Shown here: piece by piece, positions 29,658-37,304 of the stretch
Layout: each line of letters opens with the position of its first letter
Numbering within the stretch: position 1 is the stretch's first letter
From: Candidatus Falkowbacteria bacterium CG10_big_fil_rev_8_21_14_0_10_39_11
GTDB lineage: Bacteria; Patescibacteriota; Patescibacteriia; UBA11705
Length of the DNA stretch: 37,304 bases
Direction: 5' to 3'
NCBI GenBank assembly: GCA_002773615.1
Contig: PFAP01000001.1
Coordinates: 1 to 37,304, forward strand
Position numbers and translations under genes: made by a program
Notes under the pieces: generated by a model
Seen by the model: only the letters and a program-made list of their open reading frames with translations
Database searches by the model: none
Told to the model about the DNA's origin: nothing

Positions 29658-30104
29658 ATGAAACAGCCATTTTATATTGGTGTTTTTGCCATAATAAAAG
29701 ACGACCAAGATCAGGTTCTTCTGGTTTTGAGAAATGATTATGACTTATGGAATCTTCCGGGCGGGGGATTGGATACTGGCGAGACTCCCTGGCAAGGCGT
29801 AATTCGTGAAGTGAAAGAGGAAACTGGCTTAAGTGTCAAAATTTCAAGTCTAGCTGGTATTTATAGCAAGCCAGATAAGAATGAAATTGTTTTTTCCTTT
29901 GAATGCAATGTAATTGGTGGTAAAATTACTTTGAATGAAGAAGCCAAAGACATTCAATGGTTTGCCCTGGATGACATTCCAAAAAACACATCACCAAAAC
30001 AAGTTGAGCGCATAAAAGATTTTTTTAATATCAATGATCAGCCAATAATGAAGGTTCAGACCGGTAAATCATCTATTGAACGAATAAAAGCCGGCGAATT
30101 ATAA
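29658..30104 (+). CDS. Nudix hydrolase
   Basis: 148-residue Nudix-fold hydrolase. The Nudix box G-x5-E-x7-RE-xx-EE-x-G is complete from G36 to G57 (GGLDTGETPWQGVIREVKEE). Such enzymes hydrolyse nucleoside diphosphates linked to another group; given the surrounding glycosyltransferases a nucleotide sugar is possible, but house-cleaning of oxidised nucleotides is an equal candidate. It begins two bases after the preceding stop and is part of the surface operon. Confidence 0.9.
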   Translation: MKQPFYIGVFAIIKDDQDQVLLVLRNDYDLWNLPGGGLDTGETPWQGVIREVKEETGLSVKISSLAGIYSKPDKNEIVFSFECNVIGGKITLNEEAKDIQWFALDDIPKNTSPKQVERIKDFFNINDQPIMKVQTGKSSIERIKAGEL

Positions 30105-30117
30105 AACTTCCTTCATC

Positions 30118-30153
30118 CCTATTTACTATTTACTATTTACTAGTTACTAACTC
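30118..30153 (+). repeat. TTACTAT-type leader repeat before the DUF4012 gene
   Basis: Three near-perfect TTACTAT units (CTATTTACTATTTACTATTT) followed by ACTAGTTACTAACTC end directly at the ATG. This is the cleanest of the three copies. Confidence 0.55.
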
Positions 30154-32121
30154 ATGGAGGGCCCACAAAATTTTCTTCATAAGTTTGATGAAAATCCACA
30201 ACCTAAAAAAACAAGACAGTGGTGGCAAATATTAGCTATCCCATTTTCAGTTTTCCCGACAATTCTGTTAACTATTGCCATTGTATTAATCGTCGTGGTT
30301 GTGGTGGGTTTATTTTTGGTCTGGCCGTCACTGAGCTCGGTCCAAACCATTTCAAGCGAGGCCATGAATGCCAAAAAGCATCTTGAAGCTGCTCAGGATT
30401 ATCTGATAGAACAAGATTTTGTCACAGCCAAAACACAAATCACCGCCGCAAAAGACAGTTTTTCTACTGTTAATCAAGAATTGGACGAACTTGGAACCAA
30501 GAAAGTTTTTCAACTGCCATATATCAAAAAACAGATTAACACCGTGCGCGATATTACATTGATCGGTGAAAATACGGCTGGATTATTGGAGGAAATATCC
30601 GAGCTTGGCGATGAAGTCCTTCAAATCTCCAATACCAGCACTTTGAATTTCAAAGACATTACCGAGGAGCAAAAGGTTCAAGTCCTAAATAAACTGGTTG
30701 CCACCGGTCAATCACTCAAGAAGTCAGAACCCAAAATAGTTGAAGTTGAATCCGCTTTGGTTCGGCTCCAACCACTCCAATCGTCAGGTTTGTGGCAGGA
30801 TGTTGTCGTGGAGTTGAATTCCAACATTCCGCCACTGATGCAAGGCATGCGCTACATCATTACCGCCTCTGATATTTTGCCTGAGCTGGCCGGTCTTGAA
30901 CGAGAAAAAGTGTATTTATTCTTATTGCAAAATAATTCAGAAATGAGACCCAGTGGTGGATTTATCGGCACCTACGGCATTATCAAGGTAAAAAATGGAG
31001 AACTGGCATCAATTTTTACTGACAATATTTACAATTTGGACCAAACCATCGAAGGTGAGATTGAGCTCGAACCGCCATATCCGATTACCAAATATATGGG
31101 CCAGGATCATTGGTATATGAGAGATTCCAATTGGTGGCCTGATTTTCCAACCTCTGCCGTTAAGGTTGAAGAATTTTATCACTTAGAAGGCGGGCCTGAG
31201 CCCCATCTTGATGGCGTGATCGCGATCAACCCAAACGTTATCTCGGATTTTCTCGGCATCGTGGGCGACATTACTGTGGCCGGGATTACATTTACCAAGG
31301 ACAACTTTGTTGAAGAGCTTCAGTACCAAGTTGAACTCGGTTTTTATGAAGACCCCAAGGATTTTGCTGAGCGTAAAGAAATTATTAGTCATTTGGCTGA
31401 TGAAATCAAAACGCGCATATTTAATTTGAAAGTAGTACAATTCCCAGCCGTATTTGAAACATTGAATAAAAATTTGGAAGAGAAATTCATCATCGGTTAT
31501 TTTGATAACAAAGATTTGCAGTCATATATGGAAAAAGAAAACTGGGGCGGGGTCGTTCGACCAACTCCTGACGACTTCCTCATGGTTGTTGATGCCAATC
31601 TGGCCGCTCTCAAGACCGATCGGGTCATGCAGCGGCAGATCAACTACTCTGTCCGGCCGGCAAATGACCGATTATTAGCCGAAACCAAACTTACTTATAT
31701 CAATAATGGTTGGTTTGACTGGCGTACTACCCGGTATCGCAGCTACACTCGTGTTTACACCCCGGCCGGTAGTCAGCTCCAAAGCATCACGGTTGGCAAT
31801 ACAGTCTTGAATCCAGATGCTATTGATACTTACAATGAATTTGGCAAGACCGCTTTTGGCTTTTTCTTTGAAGTTGAACCGGGCACGCGCAAAACCATTA
31901 TATTACAATACCTCTTACCGGATTCAGTGGAGCAAAGTTTAGCTGACAATAATTATAGCCTTTTGATTCAAAAACAAGCTGGTATTCCTGAACTTGAATT
32001 ATCTCTCAGCCTCAATCTGGGTGAGCCCATTATCAAACAATCAACCGGTGAAATTTTGAATTCACTCGATTATCTTACAACCATTAAAAAAGACGAACTT
32101 TTGACCGTAAAACTAAAATAA
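30154..32121 (+). CDS. DUF4012 membrane protein
   Basis: 655 residues. After a basic tail and one membrane helix (about residues 24-57, rich in I/V/L), a long extracytoplasmic helical part follows (about 60-240), then the DUF4012 core with the hallmark LLQNNSEMRPSGGFIGTYG near 261-279. DUF4012 proteins are frequent in Patescibacteria and Actinobacteria, often beside glycosyltransferases; their biochemical role is not known. Here the position at the end of three glycosyltransferases supports a part in surface-glycan assembly or attachment (inference). Terminator after it. Confidence 0.9.
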   Translation: MEGPQNFLHKFDENPQPKKTRQWWQILAIPFSVFPTILLTIAIVLIVVVVVGLFLVWPSLSSVQTISSEAMNAKKHLEAAQDYLIEQDFVTAKTQITAAKDSFSTVNQELDELGTKKVFQLPYIKKQINTVRDITLIGENTAGLLEEISELGDEVLQISNTSTLNFKDITEEQKVQVLNKLVATGQSLKKSEPKIVEVESALVRLQPLQSSGLWQDVVVELNSNIPPLMQGMRYIITASDILPELAGLEREKVYLFLLQNNSEMRPSGGFIGTYGIIKVKNGELASIFTDNIYNLDQTIEGEIELEPPYPITKYMGQDHWYMRDSNWWPDFPTSAVKVEEFYHLEGGPEPHLDGVIAINPNVISDFLGIVGDITVAGITFTKDNFVEELQYQVELGFYEDPKDFAERKEIISHLADEIKTRIFNLKVVQFPAVFETLNKNLEEKFIIGYFDNKDLQSYMEKENWGGVVRPTPDDFLMVVDANLAALKTDRVMQRQINYSVRPANDRLLAETKLTYINNGWFDWRTTRYRSYTRVYTPAGSQLQSITVGNTVLNPDAIDTYNEFGKTAFGFFFEVEPGTRKTIILQYLLPDSVEQSLADNNYSLLIQKQAGIPELELSLSLNLGEPIIKQSTGEILNSLDYLTTIKKDELLTVKLK

Positions 32122-32156
32122 TATAATCTTTCATAACGGTGGCTAAAAAACTGAGT

Positions 32157-32188
32157 AAACGAACGTGAACAACGCTCGTTTATTTTGT
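32157..32188 (+). terminator. Terminator of the surface-glycan operon
   Basis: AAACGAACG and CGCTCGTTT (about 32157-32165 and 32173-32181) pair with one mismatch around a seven-base loop, followed by ATTTTG. It sits between the DUF4012 gene and the dnaE promoter. Confidence 0.6.
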
Positions 32189-32201
32189 TGAAAACTCACA
32201 T

Positions 32202-32230
32202 TTGTTCAGTTGGCTAAAATTTGCTAAACT
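32202..32230 (+). promoter_or_regulatory. Candidate promoter of dnaE
   Basis: TTGTTC (32202-32207), 17-base spacer, TAAACT (32225-32230) preceded by TGC (extended -10). The ATG is at 32266. Confidence 0.5.
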
Positions 32231-32265
32231 AAGGAACACAGATTAGTCATATTTTTGTTTCATTT

Positions 32266-35200
32266 ATGTCCAAATTCGTTCACCTTCATGTCCACAGCCA
32301 TTATTCTTTATTAGATGGCTTGGCCAAAATTGATGACCTGGTAGGCAAAGCCGCTGAAGACGGAATGCCCGCTTTGGCTTTGACTGATCATGGGGTCATG
32401 TATGGCATTATTGAGTTTTATCAAAAGTGTCTAAAAGCGGGGATTAAACCAATCATCGGCGTTGAGGCTTATTTATCCAAAAGCAGCCACACAATCAAGG
32501 AATCTTCAACCGAAAAAAGATACCACGTGGTTTTATTAGCCAAAAATAATATTGGCTACAAAAATTTGATCAAACTTACCACCATTGCTCATTTGCAGGG
32601 GTTTTATTATAAACCAAGAATTGATTGGGATTTGTTAAAAAAATATCATGAAGGCATTATTTGTACGTCCGCTTGTCAGCAAGGTGAAATCGGACAAGCA
32701 CTTTTAAATGAAGACATTGAGGCTGCTGAAAAAGTAGCCCAGCGGTATCAAGACTTGTTTGGTGAAGGCAATTATTATCTTGAAGTTCAACATCACCCCA
32801 ACTTACCGCGGCAAAAAATAGTCAACGATGGTGTTTTTAAAATTGGCAAAAAATTGAATATTCCAATTGTGGCCACCAATGATATTCACTATCCAAATAC
32901 CGAGGATGCTGAAGCTCACGATATTCTCATTTGTTTGCAAACAAAAAAGAAGGTTACGGATGAAAATCGTATGAGTTATCTTGGAGAGGACTTTTCCATG
33001 TATACCACCGCTCAAATGCAGGATTTTTTTCGCGCCAACCCGGAAGTGTTAGAAAATACGGTCAAGTTGGCTGAAAAATGTAATGTTGAGATCACTTTGG
33101 GTGAAATTCAACTACCTCCATATGAATTACCTGGCGATCAAACCGCTTTTGAAGCTTTGACTGAACGTTGCCATGTTGGGATTCGCGAACGTTATGATTT
33201 TGACGCTCAAAATACAGATGACGAGGAACACAAAAAAATATTAGATCGCTTGCAATATGAATTGGGGGTGATTGAAAAAACCGGATACGCTTCATATTTT
33301 TTGATTGTGCAGGACTTCATTGTTTGGGCCAAAGAAAAAGGCATCGTGGTTGGTCCCGGTCGTGGTTCAGCCGCCGGTAGTTTAGTTGCATACCTGACCA
33401 AGATTACGAACCTTGATCCGCTACAGTATGACTTGCTCTTTGAGCGCTTTCTCAACCCGGATCGTGTGTCTATGCCTGATATTGATACGGATTTTGCTGA
33501 CGTTCGCCGCTCTGACGTGATCCGTTATGTGGAAGATGTTTATGGTAAAGAACATGTTTCTCAAATTATTACTTTTGGTACCATGGCCGCTAGAGTGGCT
33601 GTCCGGGATGTTGGCCGAGTTCTCGATATGCCATATTCTTTTTGTGACAAGATTGCCAAGTTAGTTCCAACTGGAATGACAATTGAAAACTCTATCAATC
33701 AAAACAATGAAATGAAGAGTTTGTATGAGAGTAATAGCGATGCCAAGCGGTTGCTTGATTTTGCCCGCAAATTAGAAGGCGTTTGTCGCCACACCTCCAC
33801 TCATGCCTGTGGTATTTTGATTACCCCCAAACCATTGACCGAATACACCCCGGTTCAATATTCGTCTACCAGTGATGAGGATATAGTCTCTCAATATTCA
33901 CTTCATCCAGTGGAAGATTTGGGGCTGTTGAAAATGGACTTTCTCGGGTTAAAAAACTTGACCATTATGCAGCACGCGACTGAGATTATTGAAAAAATAC
34001 ATGGAATAAAAATTAATTTAGATACACTCCCGTTAGGCGACAAAAAGGCTTTCAAGTTATTCCAGCAAGGAAAGACCACCGGTGTTTTTCAGTTTGAATC
34101 TCAGGGAATGAAAAAGTATTTGAAAATGCTAAAGCCAACGGAATTTGAAGATTTAATCGCGATGGTCGCTCTGTATCGTCCCGGTCCGCTTAATTCCGGA
34201 ATGGTTGATGAATTTATTGATCGCAAGCACGGTCGTAAAGAGATTTCTTTTCCTCATGAAATAATGAGAGAACCTCTAAAAAATACCTATGGCGTGATTG
34301 TTTATCAGGAACAGGTGATGCAACTATCCAAAGACATGGCCGGCTTTACCGGTGGTCAGGCTGATACGTTACGTAAAGCCATGGGTAAGAAAATCGCTGA
34401 CCTTATGGCCAAAATGAAGGTTGAATTCGTGGCCGGTTGTGAAAAAAACAAATTACCTAAAAGATTGGCTGAAGAAACTTTTACCAGTATGGAAAAGTTT
34501 GCTGAGTATGGCTTCAACAAATCACATGCCGCGTGTTATGCCTTGATTGCTTATCAAACCGCTTACCTCAAAGCCAATTACCCGGCAGAATTCATGGCGT
34601 CACTTCTTACTAGCGATCAGGAAAATATGGAGCGTGTCGCGATTGAAATTGATGAGTGCAAACAAATGAAGATTGAAGTTTTGCCACCAGATGTCAATGA
34701 GAGTTTTACCACCTTCACCGTGGTGGCTGACTCACTACAAAAAGGCAAGCAACCAACAATCCGCTTTGGTTTGCAGGCGATTCGTAATGTCGGACAGGGG
34801 ATTGTCAAAGAAATAATTCGAGAACGCAAGGATCATGGTCGTTTTGCCAATTTTGAGGATTTTCTTCAGCGAGTCAAAACCAAAGATTTGAACAAAAAAT
34901 CAATGGAGGGCTTGGCCAAGAGTGGGGCCTTTGATAATATGATCAATCGTACCATTGTGCTCGAAAATATGGAGCGTATTTTGCTTTACGTAAAAGCGGT
35001 TGATGAAGAACAAAACACCAATCAAACCAATCTGTTTGCTTTGAATGGTGGTGACGGTTTGCCAACGCTTAAACTGATCGGATATCCCAATTCTGATAAA
35101 AAACAACTATTATCCTGGGAAAAAGAATTCCTGGGTTTATATGTTACTGAGCATCCGTTCAGTGAATTTGAAGATGAATTGAAAGGTTTTATTAAGCCGA

Positions 35201-35760
35201 TTCATGAAATCAAAGATGCCGGTGAAGATGAACAGACCGAGCGGGCCGCAGTTGTAACCGCCGGCGTTGTTGGTAGTGTGACCAAGATTATCACCGCCAA
35301 AGGTGATCCAATGCTGTTTGTAAGGCTGGAAAACGCTTTTGCTGGTATTGAATTACTTATTTTCCCCAAATTATATGAAGAAATCGGCGATAAGATTGCT
35401 GAAGAAAAAATCATGATCGTTACCGGACAGCTCAGCTACAAGGATGCCGATGCCAAAATTTTAGTTAACAATTTATGGGAGATCAATCACGAGAATTTGA
35501 CAGGTATTATGACCACAGTCAAATCCTATGAACCACCAAGATTTACCAAGAAAAACATCATAATTACGTATCCCAAAGGCAGCAGTCATCAACTGGCCGA
35601 TCAGGTAAAACACTTATTTCGTTCATTCCCCGGCACCAATACCATTTTTCTTCATGTTGATGCTCAAATCATCAAAACCAACTTCAAAGTCAAATACTGT
35701 CCTAATTTTGAACAAAAAGTACAAGAATTATTGGGCAAGAATGCGATCAGGATTAAGTAA
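32266..35760 (+). CDS. dnaE: DNA polymerase III alpha subunit
   Basis: Replicative polymerase, 1164 residues, the normal DnaE size. The N-terminal PHP domain carries H8, H10 and H12 in LHVHSHYSLLDG and ALTDHGVMYG near 38-47. The polymerase active site has D407 and D409 in PDIDTDFAD and D558 in KMDFLGLKNL. YRPGPLNSGMVDEFIDRKHG near 631 and NKSHAACYALIAYQTAYLKANYPAEF near 748 are standard DnaE motifs. The tandem helix-hairpin-helix region and OB fold are at about 850-1080. No SD. A single-gene unit. Confidence 0.97.
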   Translation: MSKFVHLHVHSHYSLLDGLAKIDDLVGKAAEDGMPALALTDHGVMYGIIEFYQKCLKAGIKPIIGVEAYLSKSSHTIKESSTEKRYHVVLLAKNNIGYKNLIKLTTIAHLQGFYYKPRIDWDLLKKYHEGIICTSACQQGEIGQALLNEDIEAAEKVAQRYQDLFGEGNYYLEVQHHPNLPRQKIVNDGVFKIGKKLNIPIVATNDIHYPNTEDAEAHDILICLQTKKKVTDENRMSYLGEDFSMYTTAQMQDFFRANPEVLENTVKLAEKCNVEITLGEIQLPPYELPGDQTAFEALTERCHVGIRERYDFDAQNTDDEEHKKILDRLQYELGVIEKTGYASYFLIVQDFIVWAKEKGIVVGPGRGSAAGSLVAYLTKITNLDPLQYDLLFERFLNPDRVSMPDIDTDFADVRRSDVIRYVEDVYGKEHVSQIITFGTMAARVAVRDVGRVLDMPYSFCDKIAKLVPTGMTIENSINQNNEMKSLYESNSDAKRLLDFARKLEGVCRHTSTHACGILITPKPLTEYTPVQYSSTSDEDIVSQYSLHPVEDLGLLKMDFLGLKNLTIMQHATEIIEKIHGIKINLDTLPLGDKKAFKLFQQGKTTGVFQFESQGMKKYLKMLKPTEFEDLIAMVALYRPGPLNSGMVDEFIDRKHGRKEISFPHEIMREPLKNTYGVIVYQEQVMQLSKDMAGFTGGQADTLRKAMGKKIADLMAKMKVEFVAGCEKNKLPKRLAEETFTSMEKFAEYGFNKSHAACYALIAYQTAYLKANYPAEFMASLLTSDQENMERVAIEIDECKQMKIEVLPPDVNESFTTFTVVADSLQKGKQPTIRFGLQAIRNVGQGIVKEIIRERKDHGRFANFEDFLQRVKTKDLNKKSMEGLAKSGAFDNMINRTIVLENMERILLYVKAVDEEQNTNQTNLFALNGGDGLPTLKLIGYPNSDKKQLLSWEKEFLGLYVTEHPFSEFEDELKGFIKPIHEIKDAGEDEQTERAAVVTAGVVGSVTKIITAKGDPMLFVRLENAFAGIELLIFPKLYEEIGDKIAEEKIMIVTGQLSYKDADAKILVNNLWEINHENLTGIMTTVKSYEPPRFTKKNIIITYPKGSSHQLADQVKHLFRSFPGTNTIFLHVDAQIIKTNFKVKYCPNFEQKVQELLGKNAIRIK

Positions 35761-35774
35761 AATTAGGGTATTTA

Positions 35775-35804
35775 TTGGGAGCCCAGGCTTTTGTGTGGTA
35801 TAAT
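35775..35804 (+). promoter_or_regulatory. Extended -10 promoter before the HD-domain gene
   Basis: TTGGGA (35775-35780), 18-base spacer, TATAAT (35799-35804) with TG one base upstream. It overlaps a possible TTG start at 35791, which argues for the ATG at 35830 instead. Confidence 0.65.
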
Positions 35805-35829
35805 CAAGGGTGTAATAATAGTATCTGAT

Positions 35830-36357
35830 ATGACCAAGTCATTGAACGTAAAATTTGAACAAGCCGTTAGCTTGCTTATTCAGCACATGCCAGTTTCTGA
35901 TGAGAGCTCGCGCAAACCAATTATTTTCCACGACATTAGAGTTGGAGTTTATTTATACAACCAGGGTTATTCAGAAAATATTGTTTTGGCCGGTTTATTG
36001 CATGATACGATTGAGTGGTCCAGTGCCACAAAAGAAATGATTGAAAAAGAATTTGGTTCTTTGGTTCTCAAATTAATTTTAGCCAACACCAAAGATGATT
36101 CAATTTCCGATAAAGCTGAAAAGACAACAGAGCTGATTACTCGTTGTATTGGCGTAGGGCTGGAGGCTTTAATTATAAAGGCAGCAGACATATTAGATAG
36201 CTACAGGTGGTATTCAAGTCAAGAAAGCATTGATCAGCTCAAATATTGTCAACGCAATGCTGATGCCATTTTCAAATACAAGCCAGCCAATTTTAATGAC
36301 AAAATTTTTGATGAATTAAATCAATGGCGGGGAAAATATTCAGATTTAAGCGAATAA
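35830..36357 (+). CDS. HD-domain protein of the RelA/SpoT hydrolase type
   Basis: 175 residues, single HD domain. H34 (IIFHDIRVGVYL), the HD pair H58-D59 (LAGLLHDTIEW), and D of IIKAADILDSYRW near 131 are the metal ligands expected of the HD_4 group, which hydrolyses (p)ppGpp in SpoT and MESH1. The length and LLHDTxE pattern fit a small alarmone hydrolase or a related nucleotide phosphohydrolase; no synthetase domain is attached. Which nucleotide it cleaves is not decidable here. The ATG at 35830 is chosen since the upstream start overlaps the promoter. Confidence 0.75.
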   Translation: MTKSLNVKFEQAVSLLIQHMPVSDESSRKPIIFHDIRVGVYLYNQGYSENIVLAGLLHDTIEWSSATKEMIEKEFGSLVLKLILANTKDDSISDKAEKTTELITRCIGVGLEALIIKAADILDSYRWYSSQESIDQLKYCQRNADAIFKYKPANFNDKIFDELNQWRGKYSDLSE

Positions 36358-36360
36358 TTT

Positions 36361-36373
36361 TATAATCTATAAT
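36361..36373 (+). promoter_or_regulatory. Overlapping -10 boxes before the final gene
   Basis: Two overlapping TATAAT hexamers (36361-36366 and 36368-36373) end 13 bases before the ATG at 36387. The transcript leader would be only about six bases, again near-leaderless. Confidence 0.45.
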
Positions 36374-36386
36374 AAAACTTTCCTCT

Positions 36387-37304
36387 ATGAGCTCAAGACA
36401 AACCAACAAGGTGGGGGTATCGAAGCTTTACGTTAAATTTATTGCAGTTTTTGTTATTTTGACGATTGCTTTGATATTTATAATTTTTTACTTTTCATTT
36501 AGTCGCGCCTTGATTCGTATCACTCCGCGTTTGGCAACAGTGTCGACTGACTTTATTGCTGATATTGAAACCCAGGATGACAATTTAAGTCCCGGAGAGT
36601 TGAAAGGCTTTTTATTCGACACCGAAGTGGAAATGACCAAAGAATATCATGCGACCGGAAGCAAAGACGTTGAGGGCAATGTCATCGGACAGGTTACGAT
36701 CACCAACCGGAGACCGGTTAGTCAGCCACTGGTGGCCACGACTCGATTAATTACTTCTGATGGTGTTTTGCTTCGTCTCAAGGACCGAGTGACCGTCCCC
36801 GCCGGTGGCACTGTGAATGCGGATGTTTATGCTGATGATCCATCATTGTTTGAATCCTTGGCTCCAAGCAAATTTACCATTCCCGGTTTATCTGAATCAC
36901 TCCAAAGTGAAGTTTTCGCTGAAAGCAATGCCACTTTAAAAAGTTCACCCGGAGCATTAAAAGTGGTTAAATCAGTTGATATTGCTCGAGCGAAGGAAGA
37001 TCTGACTGAAGAGTTGTATCAAAAAGCAATCACAGCATTTGAAGCAGAGGTGAGTGACGGTTATGTGGCTGTCTTAGTTGATAAGCGTATTGTCGAAGAA
37101 GGCGTCAGTGCCGGCATTGATGACGTAACAGAAACTTTTACCTTGATGCAAAAAATGAACGTAACATTGATTGGTCTTGAGCAGCAAGCCATTATTGACC
37201 TTTCAGCCGAGCGGCTCAAACAGTTAGTCACCGGTGAACGTGAATTAAGCCGTATTCAATTGGAAAATTTGACTTATGTAGTCCAAAATTATAATCAAGA
37301 AGAA
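36387..37304 (+). CDS. Baseplate-J-like/surface protein of CPR type, cut by window end
   Basis: The frame is open from ATG 36387 to the last base, 306 codons. A membrane helix (about residues 16-40) with a basic tail before it is followed by an extracytoplasmic part: GNVIGQVTITNRRPVSQPLV, ATTRLITSDGVLLRLKDRVT, VPAGGTVNADVYADDP and KFTIPGLSESLQSEVFAES. This layout matches CPR proteins commonly annotated as baseplate J/gp47-like. Whether such proteins belong to a contractile or pilus-like machine is not known; the similarity is from recognition of the repeated VTI-N/LVATTR/VPAGG pattern. No SD. The C-terminus is outside the window. Confidence 0.75.
   Translation, partial: MSSRQTNKVGVSKLYVKFIAVFVILTIALIFIIFYFSFSRALIRITPRLATVSTDFIADIETQDDNLSPGELKGFLFDTEVEMTKEYHATGSKDVEGNVIGQVTITNRRPVSQPLVATTRLITSDGVLLRLKDRVTVPAGGTVNADVYADDPSLFESLAPSKFTIPGLSESLQSEVFAESNATLKSSPGALKVVKSVDIARAKEDLTEELYQKAITAFEAEVSDGYVAVLVDKRIVEEGVSAGIDDVTETFTLMQKMNVTLIGLEQQAIIDLSAERLKQLVTGERELSRIQLENLTYVVQNYNQEE

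Noticed and set aside
35791-35829. TTG start upstream in the HD-domain gene
   Set aside because: It overlaps the extended -10 promoter, so the transcript would not contain it.
1-37304. CRISPR array, rRNA genes or prophage structural cluster
   Set aside because: No regularly spaced direct repeats, no rRNA sequence and no capsid, portal, terminase or integrase gene could be seen.

Overview
The window looks like a chromosomal segment of a Candidate Phyla Radiation (Patescibacteria) bacterium, probably of the Parcubacteria side. The evidence is indirect: compact AT-leaning housekeeping genes that almost all lack a Shine-Dalgarno (SD) sequence, a DUF4012 protein, a bactofilin, a baseplate-J-like surface protein of the kind common in CPR genomes, several small membrane proteins of unknown function, and an encoded tRNA-Ile(UAU). 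The genetic code appears standard: TAA, TAG and TGA all end recognisable genes.

Layout. 1-1820: a possible transposase tail, then four unfamiliar, more GC-rich genes with strong SD sequences and hairpin terminators; one has a leader ORF and a hairpin that pairs with its SD. 1836-5293: housekeeping block adk, a P-loop kinase, map, ruvX, recO. 5348-8390: a second unfamiliar block holding a coiled-coil gene cut by an in-frame amber and ending in an RNA polymerase alpha-CTD-like fold, an HD-like protein, and (minus strand) a protein joining sigma-70 region 4 to a nearly canonical alpha-CTD, whose helix-turn-helix N-terminus is broken by a frameshift and two stops. 8526-10670: a membrane-anchored protein, tRNA-Val(GAC) and tRNA-Ile(UAU), and a DHH phosphoesterase-like gene. 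10961-18030: valS, tyrS and argS, separated by small palindromic intergenic repeats. 18113-21208: bactofilin, a divergent lipid-kinase-fold protein, a ferredoxin, tRNA-Leu(GAG) with a duplicated 3' end, YraN and small membrane proteins. 21261-26235: pyk, ppsA and an amino-acid permease. 26295-32121: a cell-surface cluster of three family-2 glycosyltransferases, a Nudix hydrolase and a DUF4012 protein. 32266-37304: dnaE, a RelA/SpoT-type HD protein and the start of a surface protein that runs off the window.

The most striking observations are: (1) valyl-tRNA synthetase carries a complete histidine-phosphatase (RHG) domain between the two cysteine knuckles of its zinc ribbon, with all core catalytic residues present; (2) a regulator-like protein fuses the -35-reading part of sigma with the UP-element-reading part of RNA polymerase alpha; (3) unfamiliar genes carry strong SD sequences while core genes do not; (4) both tRNA loci have duplicated tRNA pieces bordering short GC-rich inserts, as integration scars would.

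How the genes work together: the three aminoacyl-tRNA synthetases, tRNAs, MetAP and adenylate kinase serve translation; RuvX, RecO, YraN and DnaE serve DNA replication and repair; pyruvate kinase and PEP synthase interconvert PEP and pyruvate; the glycosyltransferase/DUF4012 cluster and bactofilin point to envelope building. All calls rest on reading motifs by eye; no database search was run.
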